A DNA stretch of 64,000 nucleotides from Glacieibacterium arshaanense (GCF_004681125.1 NZ_SIHO01000003.1:88121-152120), one strand, 5' to 3'; counted from the stretch's first letter, positions 42,505 to 51,268 are shown. A program made the numbers and translations. Notes: generated by a model not told the origin, from the sequence alone.

Positions 42505-42969
42505 TTACTTCACGTTGCCAGCGGCGCTTGTCGGCGGCAGATACGGCGTGAACCGCGCGTAAACACAACTGCCGCCGCCCTTGCCTTGCGCTGTGTTGAA
42601 GCGAAAGCTGTTGCCAGCACACAGTTTGCCACCGGGCGCCGCGTTGATCAGCGCCGCATCGGACTTCAGGCCGATGCAGCGCTGGTAGAGGTCGTTGCGG
42701 TACCATTGCGCCCCGGCCTGGAACATGATGATCTTGTCGCTGACGATCTCGGTCTTGCGGATCTTGTCGGCAGCGATGCAGGCGACCGAATTGCCCAGAA
42801 CAGTGCCGCCGAGCATTGGATGTTGCGGCACGCCGTCGGCGGGCGTGCCACCGAAGTCGAGCGAGCTGCCGCTGTTCTGAATTGAACCTGCGGGCTCGAC
42901 CTGACCGATTTGCGCGGACGCTGCCGTTGTGGTCAGGCAGGAAATGACCAGCATTGTTCGAAGGTGCAT
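42505..42969 (-). CDS. DUF6491-like secreted protein B
   Basis: A 154-residue paralogue of the gene at 41998: signal peptide to about 19, PMLGGTVLGNSVACIAADKI, IMFQAGAQWYRND, CIGL, GGKLCAGN and SCVYARFTPYLPP. All four cysteines and the WYRND motif are shared, so the pair arose by duplication. It is transcribed ahead of copy A with 63 bases between. Likely periplasmic; role unknown. Confidence 0.68.
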   Translation of the reverse strand: MHLRTMLVISCLTTTAASAQIGQVEPAGSIQNSGSSLDFGGTPADGVPQHPMLGGTVLGNSVACIAADKIRKTEIVSDKIIMFQAGAQWYRNDLYQRCIGLKSDAALINAAPGGKLCAGNSFRFNTAQGKGGGSCVYARFTPYLPPTSAAGNVK

Positions 42970-43036
42970 GGCGAGCCCCCTATCAACACGTTGTACTTAT
43001 AACATGTTTGCGTGCGGATAGGGCAGCCGTTTGAAG

Positions 43037-43765
43037 TTAGCCCCTGAAGCTGTCCTTGCCGGCGCGGCGCGCTGCGAATTCGTCGGCGGTGGCGGCGCGC
43101 ACGAACGGGTTGGTGGCGCGCTCATAGCCGATGGTCGACGGTACCGTCGGCTGGTTCGCGGCGCGCAATTTGGTGATTTCCTGCACGCGTGCGGCGAGCG
43201 CGGCGTTGTCAGGTTCGACCGTCACCGCAAAGCGTGCGTTCGAAGCAGTATATTCGTGCGCGCAGAAAACGCGGGTGTCGTCGGGCAGCGCCATCAGCTT
43301 GCCGAGGCTGTCGAACATCTGCGCTGCGGTGCCTTCGAACACCCGGCCACAGCCGAGTGCGAAAAGCGTGTCACCGCAGAACAGCGTCTTTGATCCGGCT
43401 TCGTAATAGGCATTGTGGCCCAGCGTGTGGCCGCCGCAATCGATCACGCTGAACGCGTTTGCGCCCAGCGCGACGCTGTCGCCCTGCGCGACCGCGCGGT
43501 CGATACCGGGGATCTTCGCCGATTCCCCAGCCGGGCCGGTGATGCTGCAGCCGGTCGCGGCCTTGATCGCCAGATTGGCGCCGGTGTGGTCGGGGTGCCA
43601 GTGGGTGTTCCAGATCTGCGTGATCTTCCAGCCGCGTGCCGATGCCGCATCGAGCACAGGATCGGCGACTGCGGGGTCGATCACCGCGGTCTCGCCGCTC
43701 GCCGCATCGTGCGCCAGATAGACGTAATTGTCGCTCAGCACGGGCACCTGGACGACTTCGATCAT
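43037..43765 (-). CDS. gloB: hydroxyacylglutathione hydrolase (glyoxalase II)
   Basis: A 242-residue metallo-beta-lactamase-fold enzyme with the metal site T-H55-W-H57-P-D59-H60-TGANL, HTLGHN, and DTLFALGCGRVFEGT (the GloB signature). It hydrolyses S-lactoylglutathione to lactate and glutathione. It starts one base after gloA ends, so methylglyoxal detoxification steps one and two are encoded together. Confidence 0.94.
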   Translation of the reverse strand: MIEVVQVPVLSDNYVYLAHDAASGETAVIDPAVADPVLDAASARGWKITQIWNTHWHPDHTGANLAIKAATGCSITGPAGESAKIPGIDRAVAQGDSVALGANAFSVIDCGGHTLGHNAYYEAGSKTLFCGDTLFALGCGRVFEGTAAQMFDSLGKLMALPDDTRVFCAHEYTASNARFAVTVEPDNAALAARVQEITKLRAANQPTVPSTIGYERATNPFVRAATADEFAARRAGKDSFRG

Positions 43766-43766
43766 G

Positions 43767-44183
43767 TTACCAGCTCCCGGTGTTGGGCATCGACAGCCAC
43801 GGTTCCGCCGGCGTCAGCCGCGCACCGGCCTGCAGCAGCTCGACCGAAATGCCGTCGGGGGTGCGGACGAACGCCATATGGCCGTCGCGCGGTGGCCGGT
43901 TGATGGTGACGCCGCCCGCCGCCAGTCGCGCGCAGGTCGCGTAGATATCATCGACCGCATACGCCAGATGGCCGAAGTTGCGGCCGCCGGTGTAGCCGGC
44001 CTCGTCCCAATTGTGCGTCAGTTCGACCTGCGCATCCTCGTCGCCGGGGGCGGCGAGGAAGATCAGCGTGAAGCGCCCGGCCTCGCTGTCGACGCGGCGC
44101 AGTTCCTTCAGCCCGAGCAGTTCGAAAAACGCCAGCGTCGCCTCGACATGGCTGACTCGGATCATCGTGTGGAGGTATTTCAT
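43767..44183 (-). CDS. gloA: lactoylglutathione lyase (glyoxalase I)
   Basis: A 138-residue VOC-fold enzyme: MKYLHTMIRVSHVEATLAFF with the metal histidine at position 5, ELTHNW, the second-half histidine in FGHLAYAVDD and the final metal glutamate in DGISVELLQAG. It isomerises the methylglyoxal-glutathione adduct. Overlaps the thioesterase stop (ATGA). Confidence 0.94.
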   Translation of the reverse strand: MKYLHTMIRVSHVEATLAFFELLGLKELRRVDSEAGRFTLIFLAAPGDEDAQVELTHNWDEAGYTGGRNFGHLAYAVDDIYATCARLAAGGVTINRPPRDGHMAFVRTPDGISVELLQAGARLTPAEPWLSMPNTGSW

Positions 44184-44629
44184 GCGGGAACTCCTTCGCG
44201 CAGCGACCGGCCTTCGAACTTTTCGAACAGGTCGATGACGTGTTGCGGTAGCGGTGTCGGGCGGCCGCGCACTTCGGCGACATGGACATGAACTTCCTCG
44301 CCCGTCGCACGCAGATCGTCCTTGCCGCTGGCGTGCAATTCAAACGCCACGGTCATCGAACTGTTGCCGATACGAGCGCAGCGCACCCCAATGTCGATGA
44401 CTTCATCGAGCCCGATTGCGGCCTTGTAGTTGACCAGCGCTTTGGCGACGTGGAACTCGAGCCCGCCGACGATGCCCATGTTTTCGTACATGCCGACCGC
44501 GCGCCAATATTCCACCAGGCCGATGTCAAAATATTCGAGGTAGCGCGAGTTGAACAGCACCGCTTGCGCGTCGATTTCGGCAAAGCGCACGCGCTTGGGG
44601 TAGAAGAAGGTGAAATCGCTGCGCGCCAT
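44180..44629 (-). CDS. 4-hydroxybenzoyl-CoA thioesterase-like protein (YbgC type)
   Basis: A 149-residue hotdog protein with RVRFAEIDAQAVLFNSRYLEYFD, where the aspartate of EIDAQ is at the place of the catalytic D in the 4HBT/YbgC family. It cleaves acyl-CoA; the substrate is unknown. It leads a minus-strand unit with gloA and gloB and shares a short divergent space with the SIMPL gene. Confidence 0.83.
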   Translation of the reverse strand: MARSDFTFFYPKRVRFAEIDAQAVLFNSRYLEYFDIGLVEYWRAVGMYENMGIVGGLEFHVAKALVNYKAAIGLDEVIDIGVRCARIGNSSMTVAFELHASGKDDLRATGEEVHVHVAEVRGRPTPLPQHVIDLFEKFEGRSLREGVPA

Positions 44630-44694
44630 GGTTGCTCCCGTTTCAAACGTCGGGCATCATTAGACCGCAAAATGCCCCCGCGCAAAGGCCCGCC

Positions 44695-45411
44695 ATGACC
44701 GACACCAAAACCGGACTGAACGCCATTATCGCCGCCGCCATATTGGCCGTCGGGCTGGTCATCGGCGGGTGGGTGCTGGGCAACGGCCTGACGCGCGCCA
44801 AGTTTGCCGACCGTTCGGTGACGGTGCGCGGGCTGGCGGAACGCGACGTCACCGCCGACCTTGCGACCTGGACGATCAGCACCTCGGCGGTCGGCAGCGA
44901 CCTCGCCAGCCTGCAGGCCAAGGCCGACAGCGACGGCGACCGCGTCATGGCGTTCCTGAAAGCCAAGGGCTTTGCTGATGACGAAATCGAATCGGGCGGT
45001 ATCAGCGTCAACCAGTACAGCGACAGCAACGGCCGCCCCAACATCACCATCCGTCGCAAGATCCAGCTGCGCACCACCAAGGTCATGGAAGCCCGCGCCG
45101 CATTCGCCAAACAGGCCGAGCTGATGCGCCAGGGCGTCGTGTTCGATTCCGACAGCGGCGGCATGGTCTACAGCTTCACCAAATTGAACGACGTCAAGCC
45201 GCCGATGATTGCCGCGGCCACCAAGAACGCCCGCGAAGGCGCCGAGCAGTTCGCCAAGGATTCGGGCGCCGGCGTCGGCGAGATCAAATCCGCCAGCCAA
45301 GGCTATTTCTCGATCATCCCGCGCGACGGCGACTCGTCGGGTGCGTCGGCGAGCGCGTCACCGTTCCAGAAGGTGCGCGTGGTGACGACGATCGATTTCT
45401 ATCTCGACTGA
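44695..45411 (+). CDS. SIMPL domain-containing protein (DUF541)
   Basis: A 238-residue protein: N-terminal membrane segment or uncleaved signal (about 10-30), then RSVTVRGLAERDVTADLATW, the opening of the SIMPL domain, and IKSASQGYFSI near its end. Periplasmic members are linked to outer-membrane or oxidative stress; function is not firm. The start was set at MTDTK because the 21 residues before it have no ribosome site. Confidence 0.86.
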   Translation: MTDTKTGLNAIIAAAILAVGLVIGGWVLGNGLTRAKFADRSVTVRGLAERDVTADLATWTISTSAVGSDLASLQAKADSDGDRVMAFLKAKGFADDEIESGGISVNQYSDSNGRPNITIRRKIQLRTTKVMEARAAFAKQAELMRQGVVFDSDSGGMVYSFTKLNDVKPPMIAAATKNAREGAEQFAKDSGAGVGEIKSASQGYFSIIPRDGDSSGASASASPFQKVRVVTTIDFYLD

Positions 45412-45423
45412 GGCCCGACCGTC

Positions 45424-45822
45424 ATGACCGTTCGCGTCGCCAGCTGCGGCTGCGGGCAACTGAGTGCTGTCTGCACCGGTGAGCCCTTCCGTATATCCGT
45501 ATGCCATTGTCTGGATTGCAAGAAGCGTAGTGGCAGCGCGTTTGCGGCGCAGGCGCGGTGGAACGATGCCGATGTCGAAATGCGCGGTGAATTTCGCGAA
45601 TGGTCGCGCCTGTCGGATAGCGGCAAGCGCGGCACTTTCCGGTTTTGCGGTAAGTGCGGCGCGACCGTCGCCTATGCCATCGAAGCGATGCCCGGCGTCA
45701 CCGCCATCCCGATCGGGGCGTTTGCCGAGCCGGGCTTTCCGCCGCCTGAATATTCGGTCTACGAAGGCCGCAAGCACGACTGGCTCGCCATCGTCGGCGA
45801 AAACATCGAGCACTACGACTAG
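45424..45822 (+). CDS. GFA-family zinc protein, second copy
   Basis: A 132-residue protein with the GFA cysteines C-G-C-G near the N terminus, CHCLDCKKRSGSAF and FCGKCGAT. It is a distant relative of the GFA gene at 23455. Twelve bases after the SIMPL gene, so perhaps co-transcribed. Confidence 0.84.
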   Translation: MTVRVASCGCGQLSAVCTGEPFRISVCHCLDCKKRSGSAFAAQARWNDADVEMRGEFREWSRLSDSGKRGTFRFCGKCGATVAYAIEAMPGVTAIPIGAFAEPGFPPPEYSVYEGRKHDWLAIVGENIEHYD

Positions 45823-45838
45823 CCCCAGCCCAAAAATC

Positions 45839-45876
45839 GGGTGCAGGGCCAAGGCCCTGCCCGCCGGAGGCTCTTT
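45839..45876. repeat. dispersed palindromic element, copy 6 (inverted)
   Basis: Core GGCC/GGCC; between convergent GFA and Ldi-like genes. It ends CTCTTT. Confidence 0.9.
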
Positions 45877-45889
45877 CGGTCTTCCCGCC

Positions 45890-47809
45890 TTACGCCGGCG
45901 TCACCGTCACCGCCGTGCGGCCGCAGAGCATGACGTCGAGACCGGCCCTGCCATCGGGTGACGCGGTGACTGCGTCGGTGGTGGCGCCGGTGACGGTGTA
46001 GGCGCGGCCGGGCTGGAGGCGTTCGAGGCCGAGGGTTTGGGTGCCTTCGCCGGCGCCGGGGTAGAGGACGAGGCGGAGGTTGTCGCCGTCGCTGATGGCT
46101 TGGGCGACGAGCACTGCGGGGTAGCTGGCGGCTTCGAGCACGGGGCCGGTGCGTGACGGGGCGTGCGGGCCTTGCGTGAACGAGCGGCGGAAGTCGCCGG
46201 CCTGCATCAGCTGGCCGAGGATGGCGTAGGTGTTGGTATCGTTCGAGCCGCCGGTGTAGCGGCGCACGCCGTCGCGGATTTCGAGGCCGCAGTCGGAGTC
46301 GAGGCTGTTCTGCGCGGCTTCGGCCACATAAGCGTCGCCGAATTCCTTGGCGGCCACCAAAATCGACGCGAACGATCCGGTGTGGCCCGACTTGTAGTTG
46401 CCGGTGTCGAGGCCCTTGCCGGGCAGGCTGATACGCATCTTCCCATTGGCATCGGGGTGGATGGCGGGCGCGATTTCGCGGCGCGCGATCGCCCATTGCT
46501 GCTGCGCGCTGCCCGGCGCGAAGCAGTTCTGGAACGCCGCATAGGCGACTTCGCCGGTCGGGAACGGGATCGGCATACCGGTGTGCTGCGAGCGCAGCCC
46601 GATGATTGAGCCGGCCTCGTCGGTGAATTCCTGGTTCAGCATCTTGAACCAGCCGGGGGCGTAGCGGCGGACATTGTCGCTGCCGGTGACTGCGTCCTGC
46701 ACGGCGAGCGAGGCAAGGCCGTAGTGGTTGCAGATCGGGTAGATCCAGTTGGGCTCACAGGCGAACAGCCCGAACTCAGCACTGTCATAGTTGGTTTTGA
46801 CCGAGCCGATGATGGTGTTGAAGTCATGCACATAGGCGGTCTTGGCATTGAGCCGGAACGTCAGGCTGCCGGGTTCGAGGTAGCGCCGGTCGCCGCTCGC
46901 CAGCATGTACTGGCCGACGTGCATGCCGAACCAGCCGGTGAGCATGATGTTGTCGCGCGCCGCCGGGTCCCAGTTGGTGAAGTTTAGGTGGCCCCAGCAC
47001 GATTCATAGACCCAATAGCCCCAGACCTTGCGCAGCAGATATTTGTCGATGAGGTTGCGCTGCGCCTGGCCCATATAGCCGTGGAAATTGGGCACATAGG
47101 CGGTCTGCGCGATGCCGAGCGCGAAGCCCATGTGGTTGAGCTGGTAGCGCAACGCGGCGGGCTGGAACTGGTCGATGATGTCGAACCCGCCCCATTCGGT
47201 GACCGGCTGCAGCGCGCGGTCGAGCAGGTAACGCAGCGCGGCGAGGTCGGTGGGGGTCATTTCGCGCGTGGCCGGATCGGGAATCTCGGCGGCCTGCGCG
47301 CGGACTTCGGCGAGCGAGGCATCGAGGAACGCAACGCGCGGGGCGATCTTGGCGAGCGCTGCGTCACGCAGCCGGACATTGCGGCGGTGGAAGGCATAGC
47401 CGATGCCTGCGGTGGCGAACGCCGCCGCATAGGGCCCGCCAGCCCAGACGGTGTCGCCCGCCATCGCGCCCGCCAGTGCCGCCGACCCCAACCAGACGAT
47501 GACCGGGCCAAGCACCATGCCGGCCCAGAACCACGCCACCAGCGAGAACACGAACAGCGCCAGCGTCAGCGGGAACAGCACCGCCGCCCAGCCGCCGACC
47601 GACAGGAAACCGGCGCCGGGCAGCCAAAGCCCGATGCCCGCTGCTTGCAGGCTAGCCGAGGCCCCGAGCAAGGTCGGCAGCAGTCCGGCGACGCACATCG
47701 CGGCGTAGATCGTCCAGGTGCGGCGCTGGCGCGCGGCGGTGACGGGGCCCTTTTGCGCGGGTAGCGGCTGCGCCGACGCAGTGCCGAAACCGATATCCTG
47801 AACCGTCAT
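45890..47809 (-). CDS. linalool dehydratase/isomerase-domain membrane protein
   Basis: A 639-residue protein. Residues about 33-140 contain four or five membrane segments; the remainder resembles the (alpha/alpha)6 enzyme linalool dehydratase-isomerase: RKVWGYWVYESCW, RDNIMLTGW and C351-EPNWIYPI-C360-N, which matches the CEP-x6-CN of the enzyme with both active-site cysteines at the same spacing. The histidine found in the known enzyme after NIM appears to be tryptophan here, so chemistry may differ. Translationally coupled (ATGA) to a 105-residue membrane protein. Possible terpene or lipid-alcohol chemistry; unproven. Confidence 0.75.
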   Translation of the reverse strand: MTVQDIGFGTASAQPLPAQKGPVTAARQRRTWTIYAAMCVAGLLPTLLGASASLQAAGIGLWLPGAGFLSVGGWAAVLFPLTLALFVFSLVAWFWAGMVLGPVIVWLGSAALAGAMAGDTVWAGGPYAAAFATAGIGYAFHRRNVRLRDAALAKIAPRVAFLDASLAEVRAQAAEIPDPATREMTPTDLAALRYLLDRALQPVTEWGGFDIIDQFQPAALRYQLNHMGFALGIAQTAYVPNFHGYMGQAQRNLIDKYLLRKVWGYWVYESCWGHLNFTNWDPAARDNIMLTGWFGMHVGQYMLASGDRRYLEPGSLTFRLNAKTAYVHDFNTIIGSVKTNYDSAEFGLFACEPNWIYPICNHYGLASLAVQDAVTGSDNVRRYAPGWFKMLNQEFTDEAGSIIGLRSQHTGMPIPFPTGEVAYAAFQNCFAPGSAQQQWAIARREIAPAIHPDANGKMRISLPGKGLDTGNYKSGHTGSFASILVAAKEFGDAYVAEAAQNSLDSDCGLEIRDGVRRYTGGSNDTNTYAILGQLMQAGDFRRSFTQGPHAPSRTGPVLEAASYPAVLVAQAISDGDNLRLVLYPGAGEGTQTLGLERLQPGRAYTVTGATTDAVTASPDGRAGLDVMLCGRTAVTVTPA

Positions 47810-48123
47810 GACAGGCTCCCCTTGACCGCGCTGCAGATCGAACCGTGCAGTGCATCGAGAAATTCTACCGAGGGTTGGGCTGGTGCCGACACGCTGGCAG
47901 CGGTGGCGGCAACGCCAAGTCCGAAGACTTCGGCGGCGAGCAGCAACAATAATGCAGGTTTCCAGCGCCATTTGCGCGCAACGGGTGCGGCAACAGAGGC
48001 GGGCGACCACGCGACCGACGCGCTGGCGGTCACCGCCGGCGCAACCAGCAGCCGGTCGCGCAGCCAGCGCAGCGGCCATAGCAACTGGCTCAGCAGGTAA
48101 ACCGCGAATGCACAGCACGCCAT
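47806..48123 (-). CDS. small membrane protein coupled to the Ldi-like gene
   Basis: A 105-residue protein beginning MACCAFAVYLLSQLLWPLRW, with an N-terminal hydrophobic helix and a second segment at about 58-80; the rest is alanine- and serine-rich. GGGGAGGG lies eight bases before the ATG. Its stop overlaps the start of the Ldi-like gene, so the two products probably act together. No family recognised. Confidence 0.6.
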   Translation of the reverse strand: MACCAFAVYLLSQLLWPLRWLRDRLLVAPAVTASASVAWSPASVAAPVARKWRWKPALLLLLAAEVFGLGVAATAASVSAPAQPSVEFLDALHGSICSAVKGSLS

Positions 48124-48208
48124 CGAATGCCCTCCCCAGAGCGAATGCAAATGCGAACCTGCGACTCCCGCCGCGCCATGTCCACCAAATTATGCGGCCA
48201 TATAAAAT

Positions 48209-48245
48209 GGGTGCAGGGTCTGGACCCTGCCCGCCGGAGGCCCTT
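48209..48245. repeat. dispersed palindromic element, copy 7 (inverted)
   Basis: Core GGTC/GACC; abuts the stop of the spermidine-synthase-like gene (48246). Confidence 0.9.
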
Positions 48246-48917
48246 CTACGCCTTGGTCGCAAACCAGATGATATGCCGCGGCCCCTTGCCGTTGGCGCGC
48301 GCGCGCACGACGACTTCCTCGACGCTGAAGCCCGCCGCACCCAGCCGGCGCGTGAACTTTGGGTCGGCGCCGGCGGACCACACTGCCAAAATGCCGCGGG
48401 GGCGCAGCGCATCGCGGGCTTCAGCGAGGCCGCGTTTGGCGTAGAGGCTGCCGTTGTCGTCGCGCACCAGCCCGTCGGGGCCGTTGTCGACATCGAGCAG
48501 GATGGCGTCATAGTCGGCGCGGCCGTCGTGGATGAGGGCGCCGACATCGGCGATATGGACGCGCACGCGCGGGTCATCGAGGCAGCCGGCGGCGAGCTTG
48601 ACCATCGGGCCGCGCGCCCAGTCGATGATTTCGGGGACGAGTTCGGCGACGGTGATGCGGGCTTGCGAGTCGACTTCGGCGAGTGCGGCGCGCAGCGTGA
48701 AGCCCATGCCGTAGCCGCCGATCAGCAGGTGCGGTGCCTTCCGCCCCGCCAACCGCTCGCAGGTCATCGTGGCGAGCGCGATTTCGGAGCCGCTCATCCG
48801 GCTGCTCATCAGCTCGTTGCGGTCGAGCACGATCATGAAGTCGTCGCCGCGGCGGAACAGCCGCAGTTCGTCGCCGCCGGGGATTTGCGCAGTATCGAGC
48901 AGTTCGCGAGCGATCAT
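48246..48917 (-). CDS. spermidine synthase-like protein
   Basis: A 223-residue methyltransferase-fold protein of the spermidine-synthase superfamily: a beta-strand N terminus (ELRLFRRGDDFMIVLDRNELM), HLLIGGYGMGFTLRA as the nucleotide loop, ITVAELVPEIIDWA, and DYDAILLDVDNGPDGL at the catalytic position. Polyamine-synthase residues are only partly kept, so polyamine synthesis is not assured. It follows the TonB-like gene by 19 bases. Confidence 0.75.
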   Translation of the reverse strand: MIARELLDTAQIPGGDELRLFRRGDDFMIVLDRNELMSSRMSGSEIALATMTCERLAGRKAPHLLIGGYGMGFTLRAALAEVDSQARITVAELVPEIIDWARGPMVKLAAGCLDDPRVRVHIADVGALIHDGRADYDAILLDVDNGPDGLVRDDNGSLYAKRGLAEARDALRPRGILAVWSAGADPKFTRRLGAAGFSVEEVVVRARANGKGPRHIIWFATKA

Positions 48918-48936
48918 CGGCGCGGTCTCCGGTTGT

Positions 48937-49662
48937 TCATCGTCGGCCCTGTCTTTCACCGCTGTCGGTGAAATCAAAGCGGATACGCACCCAGGTGCCC
49001 CACAATGGCTTGCCGCCCTTGCGTGGCGGGCGGACGCGGAACTGCCATGCGGCTTCGCGAAGCGCGCTGCCGAGCCGCGAGCCGCGTGGTGATTCCTCGA
49101 GTTCCTGGCAATCTTCGACGCGGTTGCCTTCGACAGTGCGGCAGGCGATTTCGGCCCAGCTCCCCGACGGTGCGCCCTGCGGCAGATAGCCGGCGAGTTC
49201 GGCGTGGCTCGGCTCGCGCACCCACTCGGCGTTGTACAGCGGCTCGCCGCCGGGGCCCTGGCCGGGGCCATAGGGGGCGGGGGTGTCGCTGCCGTCGGTC
49301 TGCGCGAGTTCGTTGCGGTGGTTGGGCAGCTTAGAGATATCGAGCGGCTGGTCGAGCTGCGGGCCGAAGGTGATATCGGTCGGCGGCGGTGGTGGCGGCG
49401 GCTTCGACGGCGGCTGCTTTTCGGGCTTGGGCGTCGCCTTGTGTGCGGTCGGCGAGGGTCTTTTGACGATGCGTTCGGCGGGCACGTTGCGCGATTCGAT
49501 GAGGTGGATGTCTTCGAGCTTCTTGCGCACCGTCGGCGCCAGCACGAACAGCATATAGCCGAGCACCGCGTGGACGAGTACGACGAAGAGGAAGCCGAGC
49601 ACGCGGCGCGGTACGCCGGACTCGCGCTGCTCCGCCCACCAATCCGCAACGGCGCTGGTCAC
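48937..49662 (-). CDS. TonB-like proline-rich membrane protein
   Basis: A 241-residue protein: one membrane segment (about 20-40), a proline-rich linker (KPEKQPPSKPPPPPPP) and a C-terminal domain with the TonB-C style: acidic turn, EDCQELEESPRGSRLGSALREAA (in parts) and a final WVRIRFDFT strand. It could energise an outer-membrane receptor. The GTG start overlaps the upstream stop (GTGA); the longer open frame is over the TPR gene. No exbB/exbD nearby. Confidence 0.55.
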   Translation of the reverse strand: MTSAVADWWAEQRESGVPRRVLGFLFVVLVHAVLGYMLFVLAPTVRKKLEDIHLIESRNVPAERIVKRPSPTAHKATPKPEKQPPSKPPPPPPPTDITFGPQLDQPLDISKLPNHRNELAQTDGSDTPAPYGPGQGPGGEPLYNAEWVREPSHAELAGYLPQGAPSGSWAEIACRTVEGNRVEDCQELEESPRGSRLGSALREAAWQFRVRPPRKGGKPLWGTWVRIRFDFTDSGERQGRR

Positions 49663-50450
49663 CCGGCAGTGTCCGGATGCTCCTTGAGCAAACGAGCGGC
49701 TTCGACGCCGGCAGGGTCGGTCGGTGCGACCTTGACGATGGCATCCCAAGCGGCGCGCGCCAGCTTGAGCTTGCCCTGCGTGAAGGCGATGTTGCCGGCC
49801 TCGAGCGCGACATCGATATCGCCGGGCAGCAGCTTGCCGGCCTTGAGGATGGCGGCTTCGGCGGCGGGCAGATTGCCGGCGCTGCGTTCGATGGTCGCGG
49901 TCAGCAGCCAGCCATCACCCGATTCGGGGTCAATCGCGACGGCCTTGGCGATATCCGCCCGCGCGGCGTCAAGGTCGCCGAGCTCGACCGCGGCGCGGCC
50001 GTGATCGATGAGCAATTCGGGGCGTTCGGCGCCGGTATCGCCCGCCGCCGCCAGCCCCGAATTGAAGAAGCCGAGTGCGCGCTTGGGGTCACCCGCCAGC
50101 AGCGCGGTATTGCCGGCCTGGCCCCAGAGCGCGGCGGTCTGCGGGCTTTTCGCGACTTCGGCGGCACGCGCGGCGGATTCGAACGCGGCGATCGCGGCAG
50201 GGTAATCCTTCTGCGTCAGATAGGCGAGGCCGAGGCACTGGCGCGACGGCACGCCGCCGCCGTTGACGCGCCAGTCGATGGCGTAGCTGATCGCCTCGCC
50301 GGGCTTGGTCGCGGCGAGATCGAGGCAGTGGCGATAGCGCTGCGCTTCGATCTGCTCGCGCGTCGGGGCAATCGCCGCAGGCGCAGCGGCGGGTGCCGCA
50401 GCAGGGGTCGCGGCGGCAAGCGCCGAGAACAGCAACAGGGTGGACAACAT
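49659..50450 (-). CDS. periplasmic TPR protein
   Basis: A 263-residue protein: a signal peptide with an alanine/proline-rich stretch to about residue 28, then five or so tetratricopeptide-like repeats (CLGLAYLTQKDYPAAIAAF, ALWGQAGNTALLAGDPKRAL, VALEAGNIAFTQGKLKLARA). Likely a scaffold. The ATG at 50450 overlaps the hydrolase stop (TGATG). Confidence 0.75.
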   Translation of the reverse strand: MLSTLLLFSALAAATPAAAPAAAPAAIAPTREQIEAQRYRHCLDLAATKPGEAISYAIDWRVNGGGVPSRQCLGLAYLTQKDYPAAIAAFESAARAAEVAKSPQTAALWGQAGNTALLAGDPKRALGFFNSGLAAAGDTGAERPELLIDHGRAAVELGDLDAARADIAKAVAIDPESGDGWLLTATIERSAGNLPAAEAAILKAGKLLPGDIDVALEAGNIAFTQGKLKLARAAWDAIVKVAPTDPAGVEAARLLKEHPDTAG

Positions 50451-51196
50451 CAATGCGACTCCAGCAGCCCGGCCACCGTCGCCAGCAGCAGATCGATATC
50501 CGCGGGCCGCGACAGGCGGTGATCGCCGTCCTTGATGAAAGTCACCTGCACATCCGATGAACGCACCGCCGCCGCGATATCAAGGCCGATCTGCCACGGC
50601 ACCGCGTCATCCCCTTGCCCGTGCAGCAGCCGCACCGGCGCATCGATGGCGACCGGCCGCCCGAGCAGCCGCTGGCGCTGGCCGTCCTCGATCAGCGCAC
50701 GCGTGTAGATGTATGGGCCGTCGCCATAGTCGCTCGGGCGCTCGATGCGACCGTGCGCGGCCAATGCAACGCGTTCGGCGTCGGTCAGCGCCAGCCCCCA
50801 GTCGGTGAAATCAGGCGCGGCGGCGATACCGACCAGCCCGACCACGCGGTCACCCAGCGCTTGCGCCACCAGCAGCGCCACCCAGCCGCCCATCGACGAA
50901 CCGACCAGCAGCAACGGGCCAGGGGCCACCGCATCGACCAGAGCCAGCACATCGTCGCGCCAGCGCGAAATAGTGCCGTCCTCGAAGCGCCCCTCGCTCG
51001 CACCGCAGCCCGAATAGTCGAGCCGCAGCAACGTCCGCCCGTTCGTCGCCGCCCAGGCATCGAGCGCCAGCGCCTTGCTGCCGGTCATGTCGGACATGTA
51101 GCCGGGCAGGAAGACCACAGTCGCGTCAGTGCCGGGGCGGTGGTGGTACGCCAGCCGGATACCGTCACCACGGTCGAAGAAGTCGGGGGAAGTCAT
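50450..51196 (-). CDS. alpha/beta hydrolase
   Basis: A 248-residue hydrolase with nucleophile elbow G-S-S-M-G-G, an oxyanion-side VVFLPGYMSDMTG, an acid in GQGDDAVPW and a terminal catalytic histidine in DGDHRLS. This resembles the ABHD10-like small serine hydrolases. Substrate unknown. The start at 51196 gives the normal N terminus; the longer frame translates a dispersed palindrome. Confidence 0.85.
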   Translation of the reverse strand: MTSPDFFDRGDGIRLAYHHRPGTDATVVFLPGYMSDMTGSKALALDAWAATNGRTLLRLDYSGCGASEGRFEDGTISRWRDDVLALVDAVAPGPLLLVGSSMGGWVALLVAQALGDRVVGLVGIAAAPDFTDWGLALTDAERVALAAHGRIERPSDYGDGPYIYTRALIEDGQRQRLLGRPVAIDAPVRLLHGQGDDAVPWQIGLDIAAAVRSSDVQVTFIKDGDHRLSRPADIDLLLATVAGLLESH

Positions 51197-51232
51197 TGCA
51201 GCGGCTTTAGGCGCTGGCGCGGATTCGGGGAA

Positions 51233-51268
51233 GGGCCTCCGGCGGGCAGGGCCTTGGGCCCTGCACCC
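51233..51268. repeat. dispersed palindromic element, copy 8
   Basis: Core GGCC/GGCC with a TTG-type loop. One of a facing pair with copy 9 inside the divergent hydrolase-thrS space. Confidence 0.88.

Noticed and set aside
48924..49649. Long upstream extension of the spermidine-synthase-like frame
   Set aside because: It translates the TonB-like gene out of frame into serine/arginine-rich sequence; the true start is the ATG at 48917.
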